DNA from: Gemmatimonadota bacterium
GTDB taxonomy: Bacteria; Gemmatimonadota; Gemmatimonadetes; Gemmatimonadales; GWC2-71-9
Assembly (NCBI GenBank): GCA_003222205.1
Contig: QHVC01000108.1
Coordinates: forward strand, 1-37,382
Direction: 5' to 3'
DNA: 37,382 nucleotides
The notes beneath the pieces were generated by a model, which worked only from the letters and a program-made list of their open reading frames with translations, was not told the origin of the DNA and did not search any database. This document shows positions 7,928 through 17,998 of this stretch, piece after piece; within the stretch, counting starts at the first letter, position 1; each line of letters begins with the position of its first letter. The position numbers and the translations under genes are program-made.

Positions 7928-8847
7928 ACGAACTGCTGGCCGACGGCCACGCCGCGGCCGCGGATCCACTCCGCCGCGGTCATGCGCGACTTGCCCGTCG
8001 GTTGGACCTCCTCCACGACGACCGCTCCTGCCCCCGCCGCCACGACGAACTGGTCGTCTGTTCTCAGGACGGTGCCGGGCGTGCCGCTGCCTTCGCCGAC
8101 GTGAGCGTGGAACAGCTTGATCTCCTGGCCATCGAGCGTCGTCCACGCTCCCGGCTTGGGATCGAGGCCGAGCGTGGCGCGCATGACGGCGTCGGGGCCG
8201 GCGTCCCAGCGGATCCGCGCCGTCTCGCGCGTGATCTTGGGGGCGTATGTGGCCCGCGTCTCTTCCTGCGGCACCGGGCGCAGCATGTCCTGCTCCATCA
8301 GCGCGAGGGCCTCGACGAGCGCCTGCGCGCCCATCTCGGCGAGGTGCACGGACAGCTCTCCCCGGGTGACATCGTTGGGGATGCGATGCGGCAACTGGAG
8401 CAGGATCGGCCCGCTGTCGAGACCCGCGGTCATCTGCATGATGGTGACGCCGGTGTTCTCGAGCCCGCGCAGGATCGCCCATTCGACCGGAGCCGCGCCG
8501 CGCAGCTCGGGGAGCAACGAGGGGTGGACGTTGACCATGCCGCGCTTGGGGATCGCGAGCAGCTCCGGTTTGAGCAAATGCCCGTACGCGACGACGACGC
8601 CGACGTCGGGCGCGAGGCGGCGGATCTCCTCGAGAAACTCCGGCGTCGACGGGCGTTCCGGCTGGAGCACGGGGACGTCCTCCTCCAGCGCGGCGGCTTT
8701 CACGGGCGACGGCACGAGCGTGGAGCGGGAGCGGCCCTGCGGCTTGTCGGGGCGGGTGACCACGGCGGCGACGTCGAAGCCCTCGCCGAGGAGGGCCTCG
8801 AGCGACGGGACGGCAAACTCGGGAGTGCCGAAGAAGACCACGCGCAC
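7924..8847 (-). CDS. fmt: Methionyl-tRNA formyltransferase
   Basis: Fmt formylates initiator Met-tRNA with 10-formyltetrahydrofolate. The 307-residue protein has RVVFFGTPEFAVPSLEALL at the start, PDVGVVVAYGHLLKPELL, the VNVHPSLLPELRGAAP block with the catalytic Asn and His, TGVTIMQMTAGLDSGPIL, and the C-terminal OB-like domain. The start codon is GTG at 8847, directly abutting the def stop with no spacer. Pairing with deformylase is the classic arrangement. Confidence 0.98.
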   Translation of the reverse strand: MRVVFFGTPEFAVPSLEALLGEGFDVAAVVTRPDKPQGRSRSTLVPSPVKAAALEEDVPVLQPERPSTPEFLEEIRRLAPDVGVVVAYGHLLKPELLAIPKRGMVNVHPSLLPELRGAAPVEWAILRGLENTGVTIMQMTAGLDSGPILLQLPHRIPNDVTRGELSVHLAEMGAQALVEALALMEQDMLRPVPQEETRATYAPKITRETARIRWDAGPDAVMRATLGLDPKPGAWTTLDGQEIKLFHAHVGEGSGTPGTVLRTDDQFVVAAGAGAVVVEEVQPTGKSRMTAAEWIRGRGVAVGQQFV

Positions 8848-9392
8848 TTACAGCTCGCCGGCCGGCTCGGGCGTGACCTCTTTGAGGAACCCCTTCTTTC
8901 CCTTGCGCGCCTTCTTCCATTTGGCCACCAGGAGGCTGCGCTTCACGGCGCTCAGGTGGTCGAGGAAGAGGACGCCGTCGAGGTGGTCGATCTCGTGCTG
9001 GACGGCGCGGGCCTTGTAGCCGCCCACTTCGGCGCGGCAGGGACGGCCGTCGCGGTCGAGCGCCTCGACCACCACGCGCTGCGCTCGTTCGACGTCGCCG
9101 AAGATCTCCGGGATCGAGAGGCACCCTTCCTCGGCGATCTCGATCTCCGGGCTGCGCTCGACGATCACGGGGTTGATGAGCACCAGCGGGGGCGGGTGCT
9201 CCTCGCCCACGTCCACGACCGCGACGCGCTGCGCGACGCCGACCTGGTTGGCGGCGAGCCCCACGCCCTTGGCGGCGCGCATCGTTTCGAACAGGTCGTC
9301 CACGAGCCGCCGCACGGCGTCGTCCACGCGGGCCACGGGCGCCGCGCGCTGGCGCAGCACCGGCGAGCCGAGCAGGTGGAGGCTGCGGACGG

Positions 9393-9396
<4 letters not shown>
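8848..9396 (-). CDS. def: Peptide deformylase
   Basis: Def removes the formyl group from nascent proteins. The 182-residue metalloenzyme has all three motifs: GVGLAANQVG, EEGCLSIP (metal Cys) and QHEIDHLDG (HExxH metal ligands). The C-terminal tail after the catalytic domain is basic (KWKKARKGKKG), a common ribosome-contact feature of the family. The GTG start at 9396 overlaps the yajC stop as GTGA. Confidence 0.98.
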
Positions 9397-10999
<1,603 letters not shown>

Positions 11000-11001
<2 letters not shown>

Positions 11002-12043
11002 AGATGACCAGCATCGCGTCGCCATAACTATAGAACCGGTAGCGCTCCCTGACGGCCTCCTCGTATGCCCGCATCACCGCCTCGAACCCGCCGAACGCGC
11101 ACACCAGCATCAGCAGCGTGGACCGCGGCAGGTGGAAGTTCGTCAGCAGCCGGTCCACCGCGCGGCAGCGGTACGGAGGATAGATGAAGAGGCGCGTCTC
11201 GCCAGACCCCGGGCGCAGCCGGCCCGTCTGGTCCGCCACCGTCTCCAGGGTCCGGACGACGGTCGTCCCCACGGCCCACACCGCGCCCCCCGCCGCCCGG
11301 CGCGCGTTGATGAGGTCCGCGGCCGCCTCGGTGACCTGGTAGGCCTCCGGGTGCATGGGGTGGCTGGCCAGCTCCTCCACCTCCACCGGCTTGAACGTCC
11401 CCGGCCCGATATGCAGATCCAAGGTGGCGACGGCCGTCCCTTTCCTCTTTATGTCCGCGACCAGCTGCGCCGTGAAGTGCAGCCCCGCCGTCGGAGCGGC
11501 GACGCTGCCGTCGTGGGCGGCGTAGACGGTCTGGTAGCGCTCCCGGTCGGCGGGGGTCGGGAGCCGATGGATGTAGGGCGGCAGCGGCACTTCCCCGTAG
11601 CGGGCGAGCGTGCCACGGGCGTCCAGGGTGCCGACGAAGCGGATGCGCCGCAGTCCCCCGCCCAACATCTCCACGATCTCCACGGCGCTGTCGTCGCCGA
11701 AAACGACCCGCCGACCCGGCTTGAGCTTGCCGCCCGGGTGGCCCATGGCGAGCCAGGTGCCGTCCGCGAGCTCGCGCACCAGGAGCAACTCGGCCCTGCC
11801 TCCACGTTGCACGTTGCCCGTCTCCCGTTGCCCGTGGAGGCGAGCCGGAATCACTCGCGACGTATTGAGCACTAACACATCAGCGGGCTGAATCAGCTCG
11901 GTGAGGTCCGTGAACCGCCGGTGCGTGACCGCCCCTGACGCGCCCTCGAGCACCAGCAGGCGGCTGGCGCCGCGGTCGGCGAGCGGCTCCTGGGCGATCA
12001 GGGAGGGGGGAAGATCGTAATCGAAATCCGAGGCCTTGTGCAT
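11000..12043 (-). CDS. queA: S-adenosylmethionine:tRNA ribosyltransferase-isomerase QueA
   Basis: QueA adds the epoxycyclopentane ring of epoxyqueuosine to preQ1-modified tRNA, the step after Tgt. The 347-residue protein starts ASDFDYDLPPSLIAQEP, and has VLVLNTSRVIPARLHG, AAPTAGLHFT, HIGPGTFKPV and TNFHLPRSTLLMLV. A short stretch (ETGNVQRGG, about residues 68-81) comes from a heptamer element at 11799-11840. The gene is bracketed by two arrays of the GAACGCG family, one reaching its stop codon and the other starting 2 bases before its ATG, so no ribosome-binding site is visible. Confidence 0.97.
11799..11840. repeat. Heptamer element with inverted arms inside queA
   Basis: Arms CCTCCACG and CGTGGAGG (8 bases, perfect) enclose heptamers CGTTGCA/CGTTGCC/CGTCTCC/CGTTGCC. 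The 42 bases equal 14 codons, so the queA frame is unbroken. The complementary unit GGGCAAC also occurs at 23497-23517. Confidence 0.85.
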
Positions 12044-12045
12044 GA

Positions 12046-12124
12046 GAACGCGGAAGTGGGAACGCGGAACGCGGAACGGCGGCGGGGAGTCTGGTCCGCG
12101 TTCCCACTTCCGCGTTCCGCGTTT
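12046..12124. repeat. Heptamer array, GAACGCG family, between queA and ruvB
   Basis: Left half GAACGCG, GAAGTGG, GAACGCG, GAACGCG, GAACGGC. Right half in opposite orientation CGCGTTC, CCACTTC, CGCGTTC, CGCGTTT, running into the ruvB stop. The halves share a 23-base perfect inverted repeat that also occurs in the left half of the array at 10922-11001. The array occupies the whole queA-ruvB gap. Confidence 0.93.
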
Positions 12125-13154
12125 AGAGCATCGAGGGCTGATCCCCGGTGTTCACCGAGGTCGGCGGGGGATACCCAAAGTGGCGATACGCGCCGGGCGT
12201 CGCGCAGCGGCCCCGCGGCGTGCGCGCGAGGAAGCCCTGCTGCATCAGGAACGGCTCGTACACCTCCTCGAGCGTGCCCGGGTCCTCGCCCACGGCGGCG
12301 GCGATCGTCTGGATGCCGACGGGGCCGCCCTCGAACTGCTCGATGATGGTGCGCAGGATGCGCGCGTCCATGTCGTCCAGCCCGAACTCGTCTACGTCGA
12401 GGCGCTTCAGGGCTTCGAGCGCGACCGCGGCCGTGATCTTGCCGCCGGCGCGCACCTGGGCGTAGTCGCGCACGCGCTTCAAGAGCCGGTTCGCGACCCT
12501 CGGCGTGCCGCGGCTGCGCCGCGCGATCTCGGCGACGCCCGCGGCGTCCGCCTGGACGCCGAGAATTCCCGCCGACCGGGTGATGATCTGGGCGAGATCG
12601 TCGGGCGGATAGTAGGAGAGCCGCTCGACCAGGCCGAAGCGCGCGCGCATCGGCGGCGTGAGCAGGCCGAACCGCGTGGTCGCGCCGATCAGCGTGAAAC
12701 GCTCCAGCCGCATCGGGAGCGTCTGCGCGTGCGGCCCGTCGGCGATGCGCACGTCCACCCGGAACTCCTCCATCGCGGGGTAGAGAAATTCCTCCAGCGC
12801 GGGGCGCAGGCGGTGGATCTCGTCGATGAAGAGGATGTCGCCGGGCTTCAGGGTGGTGAGCATGCCGACGAGGTCGCCGGGACGCTCCAGCACGGGGCCC
12901 GACGTGACGCGGATGTCGACCCCCAGCTCGCGCGCCATCAGCATCGCCAGCGTCGTCTTGCCGAGGCCGGGCGGGCCGAAGAACAGCGCGTGGTCCAGGG
13001 GCTCCTGGCGCTGCTTCGCGGCGTCGATCGCGATCTGCAGCGATTCCTTCACCTTCGCCTGGCCGACGAACTCGTCGAGCCGCGACGGGCGCAGCGCCGC
13101 GTCGCTGACGCGCTCCTCGGGGAGCACCTCGGGGGTGGTGATCTCGGAGCGCAT
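12123..13154 (-). CDS. ruvB: Holliday junction branch migration ATPase RuvB
   Basis: RuvB is the hexameric motor that moves Holliday junctions with RuvA. The 343-residue protein has [11 protein letters not shown], Walker [12 protein letters not shown], Walker [10 protein letters not shown], sensor GATTRFG and a C-terminal winged-helix domain ending near [13 protein letters not shown]. The ATG at 13154 gives [11 protein letters not shown]; the longer frame upstream is a shadow of the zinc-ribbon gene, which stops 5 bases before it. Confidence 0.98.
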   Translation of the reverse strand: MRSEITTPEVLPEERVSDAALRPSRLDEFVGQAKVKESLQIAIDAAKQRQEPLDHALFFGPPGLGKTTLAMLMARELGVDIRVTSGPVLERPGDLVGMLTTLKPGDILFIDEIHRLRPALEEFLYPAMEEFRVDVRIADGPHAQTLPMRLERFTLIGATTRFGLLTPPMRARFGLVERLSYYPPDDLAQIITRSAGILGVQADAAGVAEIARRSRGTPRVANRLLKRVRDYAQVRAGGKITAAVALEALKRLDVDEFGLDDMDARILRTIIEQFEGGPVGIQTIAAAVGEDPGTLEEVYEPFLMQQGFLARTPRGRCATPGAYRHFGYPPPTSVNTGDQPSML

Positions 13155-13159
13155 GACCG

Positions 13160-13333
13160 CTACGTGGGGCTCGCCCGCCAGCGCACCGGCCGCGACTCGG
13201 CTTCGATCTGGTGGCGCGTATGGCAGGTGTAACACTCGTCCTCGGCGCGCGTCGCCGCGACGGGGACGAGCCGCCGGTTGGTCGACCCGCAGCGCGTGCA
13301 GATCCACTCCGCCGTCGTCATCGGGGTCGTCAT
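13160..13333 (-). CDS. Small zinc-ribbon protein in the ruv operon
   Basis: A 57-residue open frame between ruvA and ruvB. It reads [19 protein letters not shown] at the start and has two CxxC pairs, CTRC near residue 12 and CYTC near residue 34, 19 residues apart, the layout of a zinc ribbon; a His-rich stretch (CHTRHQ) follows the second pair. Its ATG overlaps the ruvA stop as ATGA and its TAG is 5 bases before ruvB, so it is very probably translated. I do not recognise the family. It might bind nucleic acid or RuvAB, but only position suggests this. Confidence 0.75.
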   Translation of the reverse strand: MTTPMTTAEWICTRCGSTNRRLVPVAATRAEDECYTCHTRHQIEAESRPVRWRASPT

Positions 13334-13932
13334 CTCTCGGTCAGGAGTTGCAACGCCCGCCGCACCAGCGCCTCGGCATCGAGGACCTTGGCGCCGTCGC
13401 CGGCGAGCGCCCGGCGCAGCGCCTTGTCGGCTTCGGCCGTGGAGTAGCCCAGCTGCTCGAGCGCGCGCAGCGCGCCCGCGGCGGGTCCGCCGGTCGCCGC
13501 CGCTCCCGGCTCGGACTCGCCCACAAACTCGCCGACCTTGTCCGCCAGTTCAAGCGCCAGCCGCTCGGCGGTCTTGCGGCCGATGCCGGACACCGAGCTC
13601 AGCGTCGCGATGTCCCGCCCCTTGATGGCCCGGGCGGCTCGGGGCCCTCCCAGCGCCGAGAGCACCGCGATCGCCAGCTTGGGGCCGACGCCGCTGACGC
13701 CGAGCAATCGCTGGAAGAAGCGCCGCTCGGCGCCCTCGAGAAAGCCGAACAGCGACCAGCCGTCTTCCCGGACGACGAGCTCGGTCACGAGGGTGACCGT
13801 CTCGCCCGCGGCGGGGAGCCGCTCCATCACCCCCAGCGGCACGACGACCTCGTAGGCGACGCCGCCGGCCGTCTCGATCACCACGCGGTCGCCGCTCTTG
13901 GTGGCGAGCCGCCCCACGACGCTGGCGATCAC
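13330..13932 (-). CDS. ruvA: Holliday junction DNA-binding protein RuvA
   Basis: RuvA holds the four-way junction for RuvB. The 200-residue protein has domain I (IASVVGRL, then [16 protein letters not shown]), the two helix-hairpin-helix motifs [17 protein letters not shown] and [18 protein letters not shown], a Gly/Ala-rich linker at about 140-155, and the C-terminal RuvB-binding domain ([16 protein letters not shown]). The GTG start at 13932 overlaps the ruvC stop as GTGA. Confidence 0.97.
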   Translation of the reverse strand: MIASVVGRLATKSGDRVVIETAGGVAYEVVVPLGVMERLPAAGETVTLVTELVVREDGWSLFGFLEGAERRFFQRLLGVSGVGPKLAIAVLSALGGPRAARAIKGRDIATLSSVSGIGRKTAERLALELADKVGEFVGESEPGAAATGGPAAGALRALEQLGYSTAEADKALRRALAGDGAKVLDAEALVRRALQLLTER

Positions 13933-14405
13933 GCGCGGATGATGCAGGTCAGGGCCACGGCGACGCCGTCCGCCGCGTCGGCGGGGCGCGGCGCCGCTCG
14001 GAGGCGCAGCAACCGCGCCACCATGGCGCCCACCTGCGCCTTGGCTGCCCCCCCGGCGCCCACCACGGTCTTCTTCACCGTCGCCGGCGGATACTGCGCG
14101 ATCGCGAGGCCCCATTCCGCTGCGGCCAGCAGGATGACGCCGCGGGCGTGCCCCAACACCAGCGTCGTGCGCACGTTCTTGTGGTAGAACGCGTCCTCGA
14201 GCGCCAGGTGGGTGGGGCGGTGCTTGCGGATCAGATCGGCGATGCCGTCGTGCAGCTCGTGGAGGCGGTGGGGGAGGGGGCTGCCCTTGGCGAAGCGGAT
14301 CACGCCGCATTCGACGAGGCGCCCGAATCCCGGCGCGCCGTTGCCGGTCTCGACGACACCGAACCCCGTGACGGTCGTGCCCGGGTCGATGCCCAGGACC
14401 TTCAC
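13929..14405 (-). CDS. ruvC: Holliday junction resolvase RuvC
   Basis: RuvC cuts the junction symmetrically. The 158-residue RNase H-fold protein has the first catalytic Asp in VLGIDPGTTVTGFG, the Glu in HLALEDAFYHKN, and the last acidic pair in ADAADGVAVAL. Start codon is GTG at 14405, one base after the yebC stop. The RuvC-RuvA-(zinc ribbon)-RuvB order makes a full resolvasome operon. Confidence 0.97.
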   Translation of the reverse strand: MKVLGIDPGTTVTGFGVVETGNGAPGFGRLVECGVIRFAKGSPLPHRLHELHDGIADLIRKHRPTHLALEDAFYHKNVRTTLVLGHARGVILLAAAEWGLAIAQYPPATVKKTVVGAGGAAKAQVGAMVARLLRLRAAPRPADAADGVAVALTCIIRA

Positions 14406-14406
14406 G

Positions 14407-15156
14407 TCACCCGGTCACCGCGGCCAGGGCTTCCGCGTCGATGTCGAAGTTCGAGAATACGCGCGCGACGTCGTCCATTTCCTCGAGCGCTTCGATGAGC
14501 TGCAGCAGCCGCTTGGCGTCCCCGCCCTGCACCTTCACCGTGCTCTTGGGGATCATCGCCGCCTCGGCGCTCTGCACTGGGATCCGCTTGGCGGTCAGCT
14601 GATCGTGCACCGCGTGCAGGCGGTTGACGGGCGTCGTGATCAGGAACACGTCGCCGTCGCGGGTCAAGTCGTCGGCGCCGGCGTCGAGCGCCGCCTCGAG
14701 GGCCTGGTCTTCCGTGGTCTTCGTCGCGTCCACGGCGATCTGTCCCTTGCGCTCGAACATCCACGCCACCGAGTTCCCCGCGCCGAGGTTGCCGCCGTGG
14801 CGGGTGAACACGTGCCGGATGTCGGCGACGGTGCGGTTGGGGTTGTCGGTCGTCGCCTCGATGAGGATCGCCGCGCCCCCCGGACCGTAGCCCTCGTACG
14901 TGACTTCCTGGTAGACGACCCCCTCGAGCTCCCCGGTGCCCTTCTTGATGGCGCGCTCGATATTGTCCTGCGGCATGTTCTCGGCTTTGGCGGCGTCGAT
15001 GGCGGTGCGGAGGCGGGGATTGCCGGCGGGGTCGCCACCGCCCTGCTTGGCGGCGATGGTGATCTCGCGGATCACCTTGGTGAAGGCGGCGCCGCGCTTC
15101 TGGTCCGCGACGGCCTTCTTGCGCTTGATCTGTTTCCACTTGCTATGGCCGGCCAC
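14407..15156 (-). CDS. yebC: YebC/TACO1-family protein
   Basis: A 249-residue YebC-family protein, starting MAGHSKWKQIKRKKAVAD, with FTKVIREITIAAKQGGGDP, the ENMPQDNIERAIKKGTG block and the acidic YEGYGPGGAAILIEA segment. Relatives have been described as transcription regulators and, more recently, as ribosome-associated factors helping proline-rich translation. Placement directly before ruvC is a common bacterial order. The start is GTG at 15156. A -10-like TAACTT lies 7 bases before it. Confidence 0.96.
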   Translation of the reverse strand: MAGHSKWKQIKRKKAVADQKRGAAFTKVIREITIAAKQGGGDPAGNPRLRTAIDAAKAENMPQDNIERAIKKGTGELEGVVYQEVTYEGYGPGGAAILIEATTDNPNRTVADIRHVFTRHGGNLGAGNSVAWMFERKGQIAVDATKTTEDQALEAALDAGADDLTRDGDVFLITTPVNRLHAVHDQLTAKRIPVQSAEAAMIPKSTVKVQGGDAKRLLQLIEALEEMDDVARVFSNFDIDAEALAAVTG

Positions 15157-15172
15157 GCCTTGGAAGTTAGGC

Positions 15173-15202
15173 TTGACCCCTCAGCCACGCCACCGCTAAC
15201 GT
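15173..15202 (+). promoter_or_regulatory. Sigma70-like promoter of the lipoprotein gene
   Basis: TTGACC at 15173-15178, an 18-base spacer, and TAACGT at 15197-15202. Only 9 bases separate the -10 box from the ATG at 15212, so the transcript would start at or next to the start codon. Prediction by eye only. Confidence 0.45.
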
Positions 15203-15211
15203 TCCCGGCCC

Positions 15212-15613
15212 ATGCGGACGACGCTCTTCCTCGCGCTCCTCGGCGCCGTGGCGCTCGTTGCTTGCGAGAAGCGCGACCAGGCCAATCCCCGACCGACTGT
15301 CTCCCGGGCGCTCCGCGGCGTGCTGGTGTATCCGCTCTCGACCGAAGTGAGCATCGCGGCAGGCACCGACGCTGGCCAGGCGACCTTGACCACGCCCGAA
15401 TCGCTGACCACCGTGGCCGCCTGGTTCCGCCAGGCGCTGAAGCTGAACGGCTGGACACTGCAGAGCGACCTGACGGGACGGGACGGCACGGTCACGCTGT
15501 ATGCCGAGCAGGCCAAGCGGCCGCTGTGGATCACGCTGAAAGCGAACGTGGGCGGGCCGGGAACGACGTACACCGTTATCGGGGGGATCGTCGGGGGAGA
15601 TACGGTGAAATAG
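15212..15613 (+). CDS. Small predicted lipoprotein, function unknown
   Basis: A 133-residue protein with a lipoprotein signal peptide: MRTTLFLALLGAVALVAC, where LVAC is a good lipobox. The mature part has about 115 residues, including TVAAWFRQALKLNGWTLQSD and a strand-rich end, and no motif I recognise. It stands alone on the + strand between two divergent and convergent minus-strand operons. Its stop is one base before the octamer array that separates it from the DnaB-like gene. Confidence 0.7.
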   Translation: MRTTLFLALLGAVALVACEKRDQANPRPTVSRALRGVLVYPLSTEVSIAAGTDAGQATLTTPESLTTVAAWFRQALKLNGWTLQSDLTGRDGTVTLYAEQAKRPLWITLKANVGGPGTTYTVIGGIVGGDTVK

Positions 15614-15614
15614 C

Positions 15615-15638
15615 GTCCGACTGTCCGACGGTCCGACT
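15615..15638. repeat. Octamer array filling a convergent gap
   Basis: Three 8-bp units GTCCGACT, GTCCGACG, GTCCGACT, the same family as in tgt. The array takes up all but one base of the gap between the lipoprotein stop and the DnaB-like stop. No T-run follows, so it is not a classical terminator. Confidence 0.9.
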
Positions 15639-16511
15639 CTAGCGGTCCGGGTCCAGCATGTCCTCGAAGCGCATCCACCTTCTGTAGAAGTAGAGATCCA
15701 CGAAGCCGGTGGGGCCGTTGCGGTTCTTCGCGACCAGCAACTCCGTCGCACCTTCCACGCCACCGCCCGGGCGGTACATCTCTTCCCGGAAAATCGCCAG
15801 CACCACGTCGGCGTGCTGCTTGATGGCGCCGAGGTGGCCGAAGTCGTCCAGGGTGGGGCGCGGGTTCTCGCGCTCGGCGTGGAATTTGGGCAGCTGCGCG
15901 ACGACGAGCAGCGCGACCTGCCGCTCCAGCGCCACCGCCTTCAACCGCCGCAGCACCTGCGCCAGCTCCTCGTCCTGGGGGCCCCGGGCCCCGCTCGCGG
16001 GGGCGGGCACGAGCTGCAGGTAATCGACGAGGACGAGCGCCAGGTCACGCAGCGGGGCCAGCCGCTCGAACGCCGTCTCGAGGTCGGGAGCGGCGAGCGG
16101 CAGGATGGTGAGCGGGAGTCCGCGCAGCCGCACGGCCGCCGCGCCGATGCCGGCGCGCATCTGGTCGTTCATCTTCGCCGCGCGCAGCTCGTCCACCGCC
16201 ACGCGCCCTTCGATCGCCAGGGCGCGCTCCATCAACCGCTCCTCCTCCATCTCCCCCGACAGCAGCGCCACCGGCAACTCCTGCTGGGCCACGCGGAGCG
16301 CGATCCCCAGCGCCAGCGCCGATTTCCCGGCGCCGACGTCGCCGCCCAGCATGATGAGATCGCGGCGCCGCAGGCCGCCGCCGAGCAGCTTGTCGACGGA
16401 CGGGAATCCCGTCGGCACCGTGTCGCCGCCCAGGTCGCCCGGGCGCTGGCGGTCCACCCGGTGCACCAGGGCCTCGAGCGAGGGGCGTTTTTCGAAGCGG
16501 CGGGGGCTCAT
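15639..16511 (-). CDS. DnaB-type helicase C-terminal domain protein lacking the N-terminal domain
   Basis: The 290-residue protein is a RecA-fold ATPase of the DnaB family: TGFPSVDKLLGGGLRRRDLIMLGG, Walker A GGDVGAGKSAL (near residue 56), the ALLSGEMEEERLMER block, Walker B LVLVDYLQLV, and the tail LLVAKNRNGPTGFVDLYF. The helical N-terminal domain that replicative DnaB uses to form its ring and bind primase (normally about 150 residues) is absent; only about 30 residues precede the RecA domain. It is probably not the replicative helicase itself. Close spacing (7 bases) links it to the unknown gene upstream. Confidence 0.85.
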   Translation of the reverse strand: MSPRRFEKRPSLEALVHRVDRQRPGDLGGDTVPTGFPSVDKLLGGGLRRRDLIMLGGDVGAGKSALALGIALRVAQQELPVALLSGEMEEERLMERALAIEGRVAVDELRAAKMNDQMRAGIGAAAVRLRGLPLTILPLAAPDLETAFERLAPLRDLALVLVDYLQLVPAPASGARGPQDEELAQVLRRLKAVALERQVALLVVAQLPKFHAERENPRPTLDDFGHLGAIKQHADVVLAIFREEMYRPGGGVEGATELLVAKNRNGPTGFVDLYFYRRWMRFEDMLDPDR

Positions 16512-16518
16512 ACCGCCA

Positions 16519-16893
16519 CTAATGTAATGCGGCCGCTCGCACCGCCAGGCTCAGGGCCTCCGCGGCGTCGGCGCCGAGCACTTCCCGCGCCGGCGCTAGG
16601 AGCTGGCGCAGCACGCCGGCCGCCGCCTCCGGAGTCGCTACCTCGAGGTGTTGCCGCGCCGCGACCAGCGCCCGCTTGAGCGGTGCCGGCAGCGCGAGAC
16701 TTCCCAGACGCAGCTCGATCGCCTGCAACCGGCGGCGGTGGTTCTTGGGGCTCACGTGGTTCGGCCCGAACAGCGCTTCGGCCGCGCGGACCACGAGCCA
16801 CAGGGCGTACAGCCCGTCGCGCTTCGGACCGCGCCCGGCCTCCGCCAGCAGCGCGACGAGCCGCTGTTCGCAGTCCGTCGTCACCGGCATCAC
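16519..16893 (-). CDS. Uncharacterised helical protein
   Basis: A 124-residue protein, Ala/Leu/Arg rich and predicted by eye to be all helical, without membrane segments or signal peptide. A mid-protein stretch (FGPNHVSPKNHRRRLQAIE) is less biased and could be a functional region. I do not recognise the family. It precedes the DnaB-like ATPase by 7 bases on the same strand. GTG (16893) and ATG (16890) are adjacent possible starts. Confidence 0.6.
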   Translation of the reverse strand: MMPVTTDCEQRLVALLAEAGRGPKRDGLYALWLVVRAAEALFGPNHVSPKNHRRRLQAIELRLGSLALPAPLKRALVAARQHLEVATPEAAAGVLRQLLAPAREVLGADAAEALSLAVRAAALH

Positions 16894-16900
16894 GCGACCG

Positions 16901-16960
16901 ATCCCGTTCCAACGCGTGGCCGTCTCAAGGTCGGCTCGCGGGGGAGGGTTGGAACGGGAT
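16901..16960. repeat. 13-base inverted repeat at the end of the GT9 gene
   Basis: ATCCCGTTCCAAC at 16901-16913 and its exact reverse complement at 16948-16960, 34 bases apart. It spans the last codons of the GT9 gene and the gap to the next gene on the minus strand. There is no U-run, so it could be a Rho-type pause structure, an mRNA stabiliser or a small repeat. Confidence 0.7.
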
Positions 16961-17941
16961 GACCGGTGCGACCGCCGTCATCACGTCCGCTGGTGAGATG
17001 TCGACGAGGCAGCGGTGGTGTCCCATCGGGCAGCGCGCCGAGCCCATGGCGGAGCAGGGGCGGCAATCGAGCGCGCGCTGCAGCACGGTGGCGCGCGCGC
17101 TGTACGGGAAGAACCCGAACTGCTCGACCGTCGGGCCGAACAGGGCGACGACCGGCGTCCCCACGCCCGTGGCCATGTGCATCACCCCCGTGTCGTTCGA
17201 CACGAGCACGCGCGCGCGCGCCAGCAAGGCCCCCGTTTCCTGGAGCGAGAACTCGCCCGCGGCGGTCACCGCCTGCCCGGCGAGCTCGCCGCCGAGGCCG
17301 CGGTCGTCCGGGCCGCCGAGCACCACCGCCGTCATTCCCGTCGCGCGCAGTCGCGCGGCCAACTGCTCCCAGTGAGCCAGGGGCCAGCGCTTCGTGGCGT
17401 GGGCGGCGCCGGGCGCGAGCGCGACGAGTGGGGCGTCGGCCGCGCCGCGGGCGGCGAGCCATTGCGCGACGCGCGCCCGCGCGGGCGCGCCGAGCGCGAA
17501 CTCCGGCGGGTCCCCGTCGGGCTGCACGTCGAGGTGGCGGGCCGCGGCGAAGTAGCGCTCGGGAACCGGAACGTGCCGGCCGTAGATGTCGAGCTTGGTG
17601 GCGATCAGCGCGGCGCGCGCGAGCTTGCGCTTGCGGTAGCCCGCCCAGCGGCAGCGCACGAGCAGGCGCAGCGCCCGGCTGCGCAGGCTGCCGTGCAGGT
17701 CGAGGCCGTGCGTCGGGCCGAGCGCGGCGAGCCGCGCCGCGAAGTGGCGCACCGGCTCGCTCGGCTCCAAGGTGACGACGTCCGAGAGGTGCGGGTTGTC
17801 GGCGACGAGCGGGGCCATCGCCCGTTTGGTGACGAACACGAGGCGCGCCCCGGGGTGCCGTCGGCGCAACGCGCGCAGCAGCGGCGTGGTGAGCAGCACG
17901 TCCCCGATGGAGCTGAACCGGACGAGCAAAATGGACAGCAC
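16925..17941 (-). CDS. Glycosyltransferase family 9 (heptosyltransferase-like)
   Basis: A 338-residue GT9 enzyme, the family that adds heptose to the LPS inner core from ADP-heptose. It has the opening ILLVRFSSIGDVLLTTPLLRAL, the sugar-nucleotide site APGAAHATKRWPLAHW, and the family motif SNDTGVMHMATGVGTPVVALFGPT. A cysteine cluster CRPCSAMGSARCPMGHHRC near residue 295 recalls the form seen in other heptosyltransferases. Start is GTG at 17941, with a -10-like TACATT 6 bases upstream. The acceptor sugar cannot be read from sequence. Confidence 0.92.
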   Translation of the reverse strand: MLSILLVRFSSIGDVLLTTPLLRALRRRHPGARLVFVTKRAMAPLVADNPHLSDVVTLEPSEPVRHFAARLAALGPTHGLDLHGSLRSRALRLLVRCRWAGYRKRKLARAALIATKLDIYGRHVPVPERYFAAARHLDVQPDGDPPEFALGAPARARVAQWLAARGAADAPLVALAPGAAHATKRWPLAHWEQLAARLRATGMTAVVLGGPDDRGLGGELAGQAVTAAGEFSLQETGALLARARVLVSNDTGVMHMATGVGTPVVALFGPTVEQFGFFPYSARATVLQRALDCRPCSAMGSARCPMGHHRCLVDISPADVMTAVAPVIPFQPSPASRP

Positions 17942-17961
17942 GCGGCCAATGTACCCGCGCG

Positions 17962-17990
17962 TTGCCCGCCCTCGCCAGCCGGACTAGCTT
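17962..17990 (+). promoter_or_regulatory. Sigma70-like promoter of the PorX-like gene
   Basis: TTGCCC at 17962-17967, 17-base spacer, TAGCTT at 17985-17990, then 8 bases to the ATG. This predicts a leaderless or nearly leaderless message. Confidence 0.45.
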
Positions 17991-17998
17991 TCGCCGCG

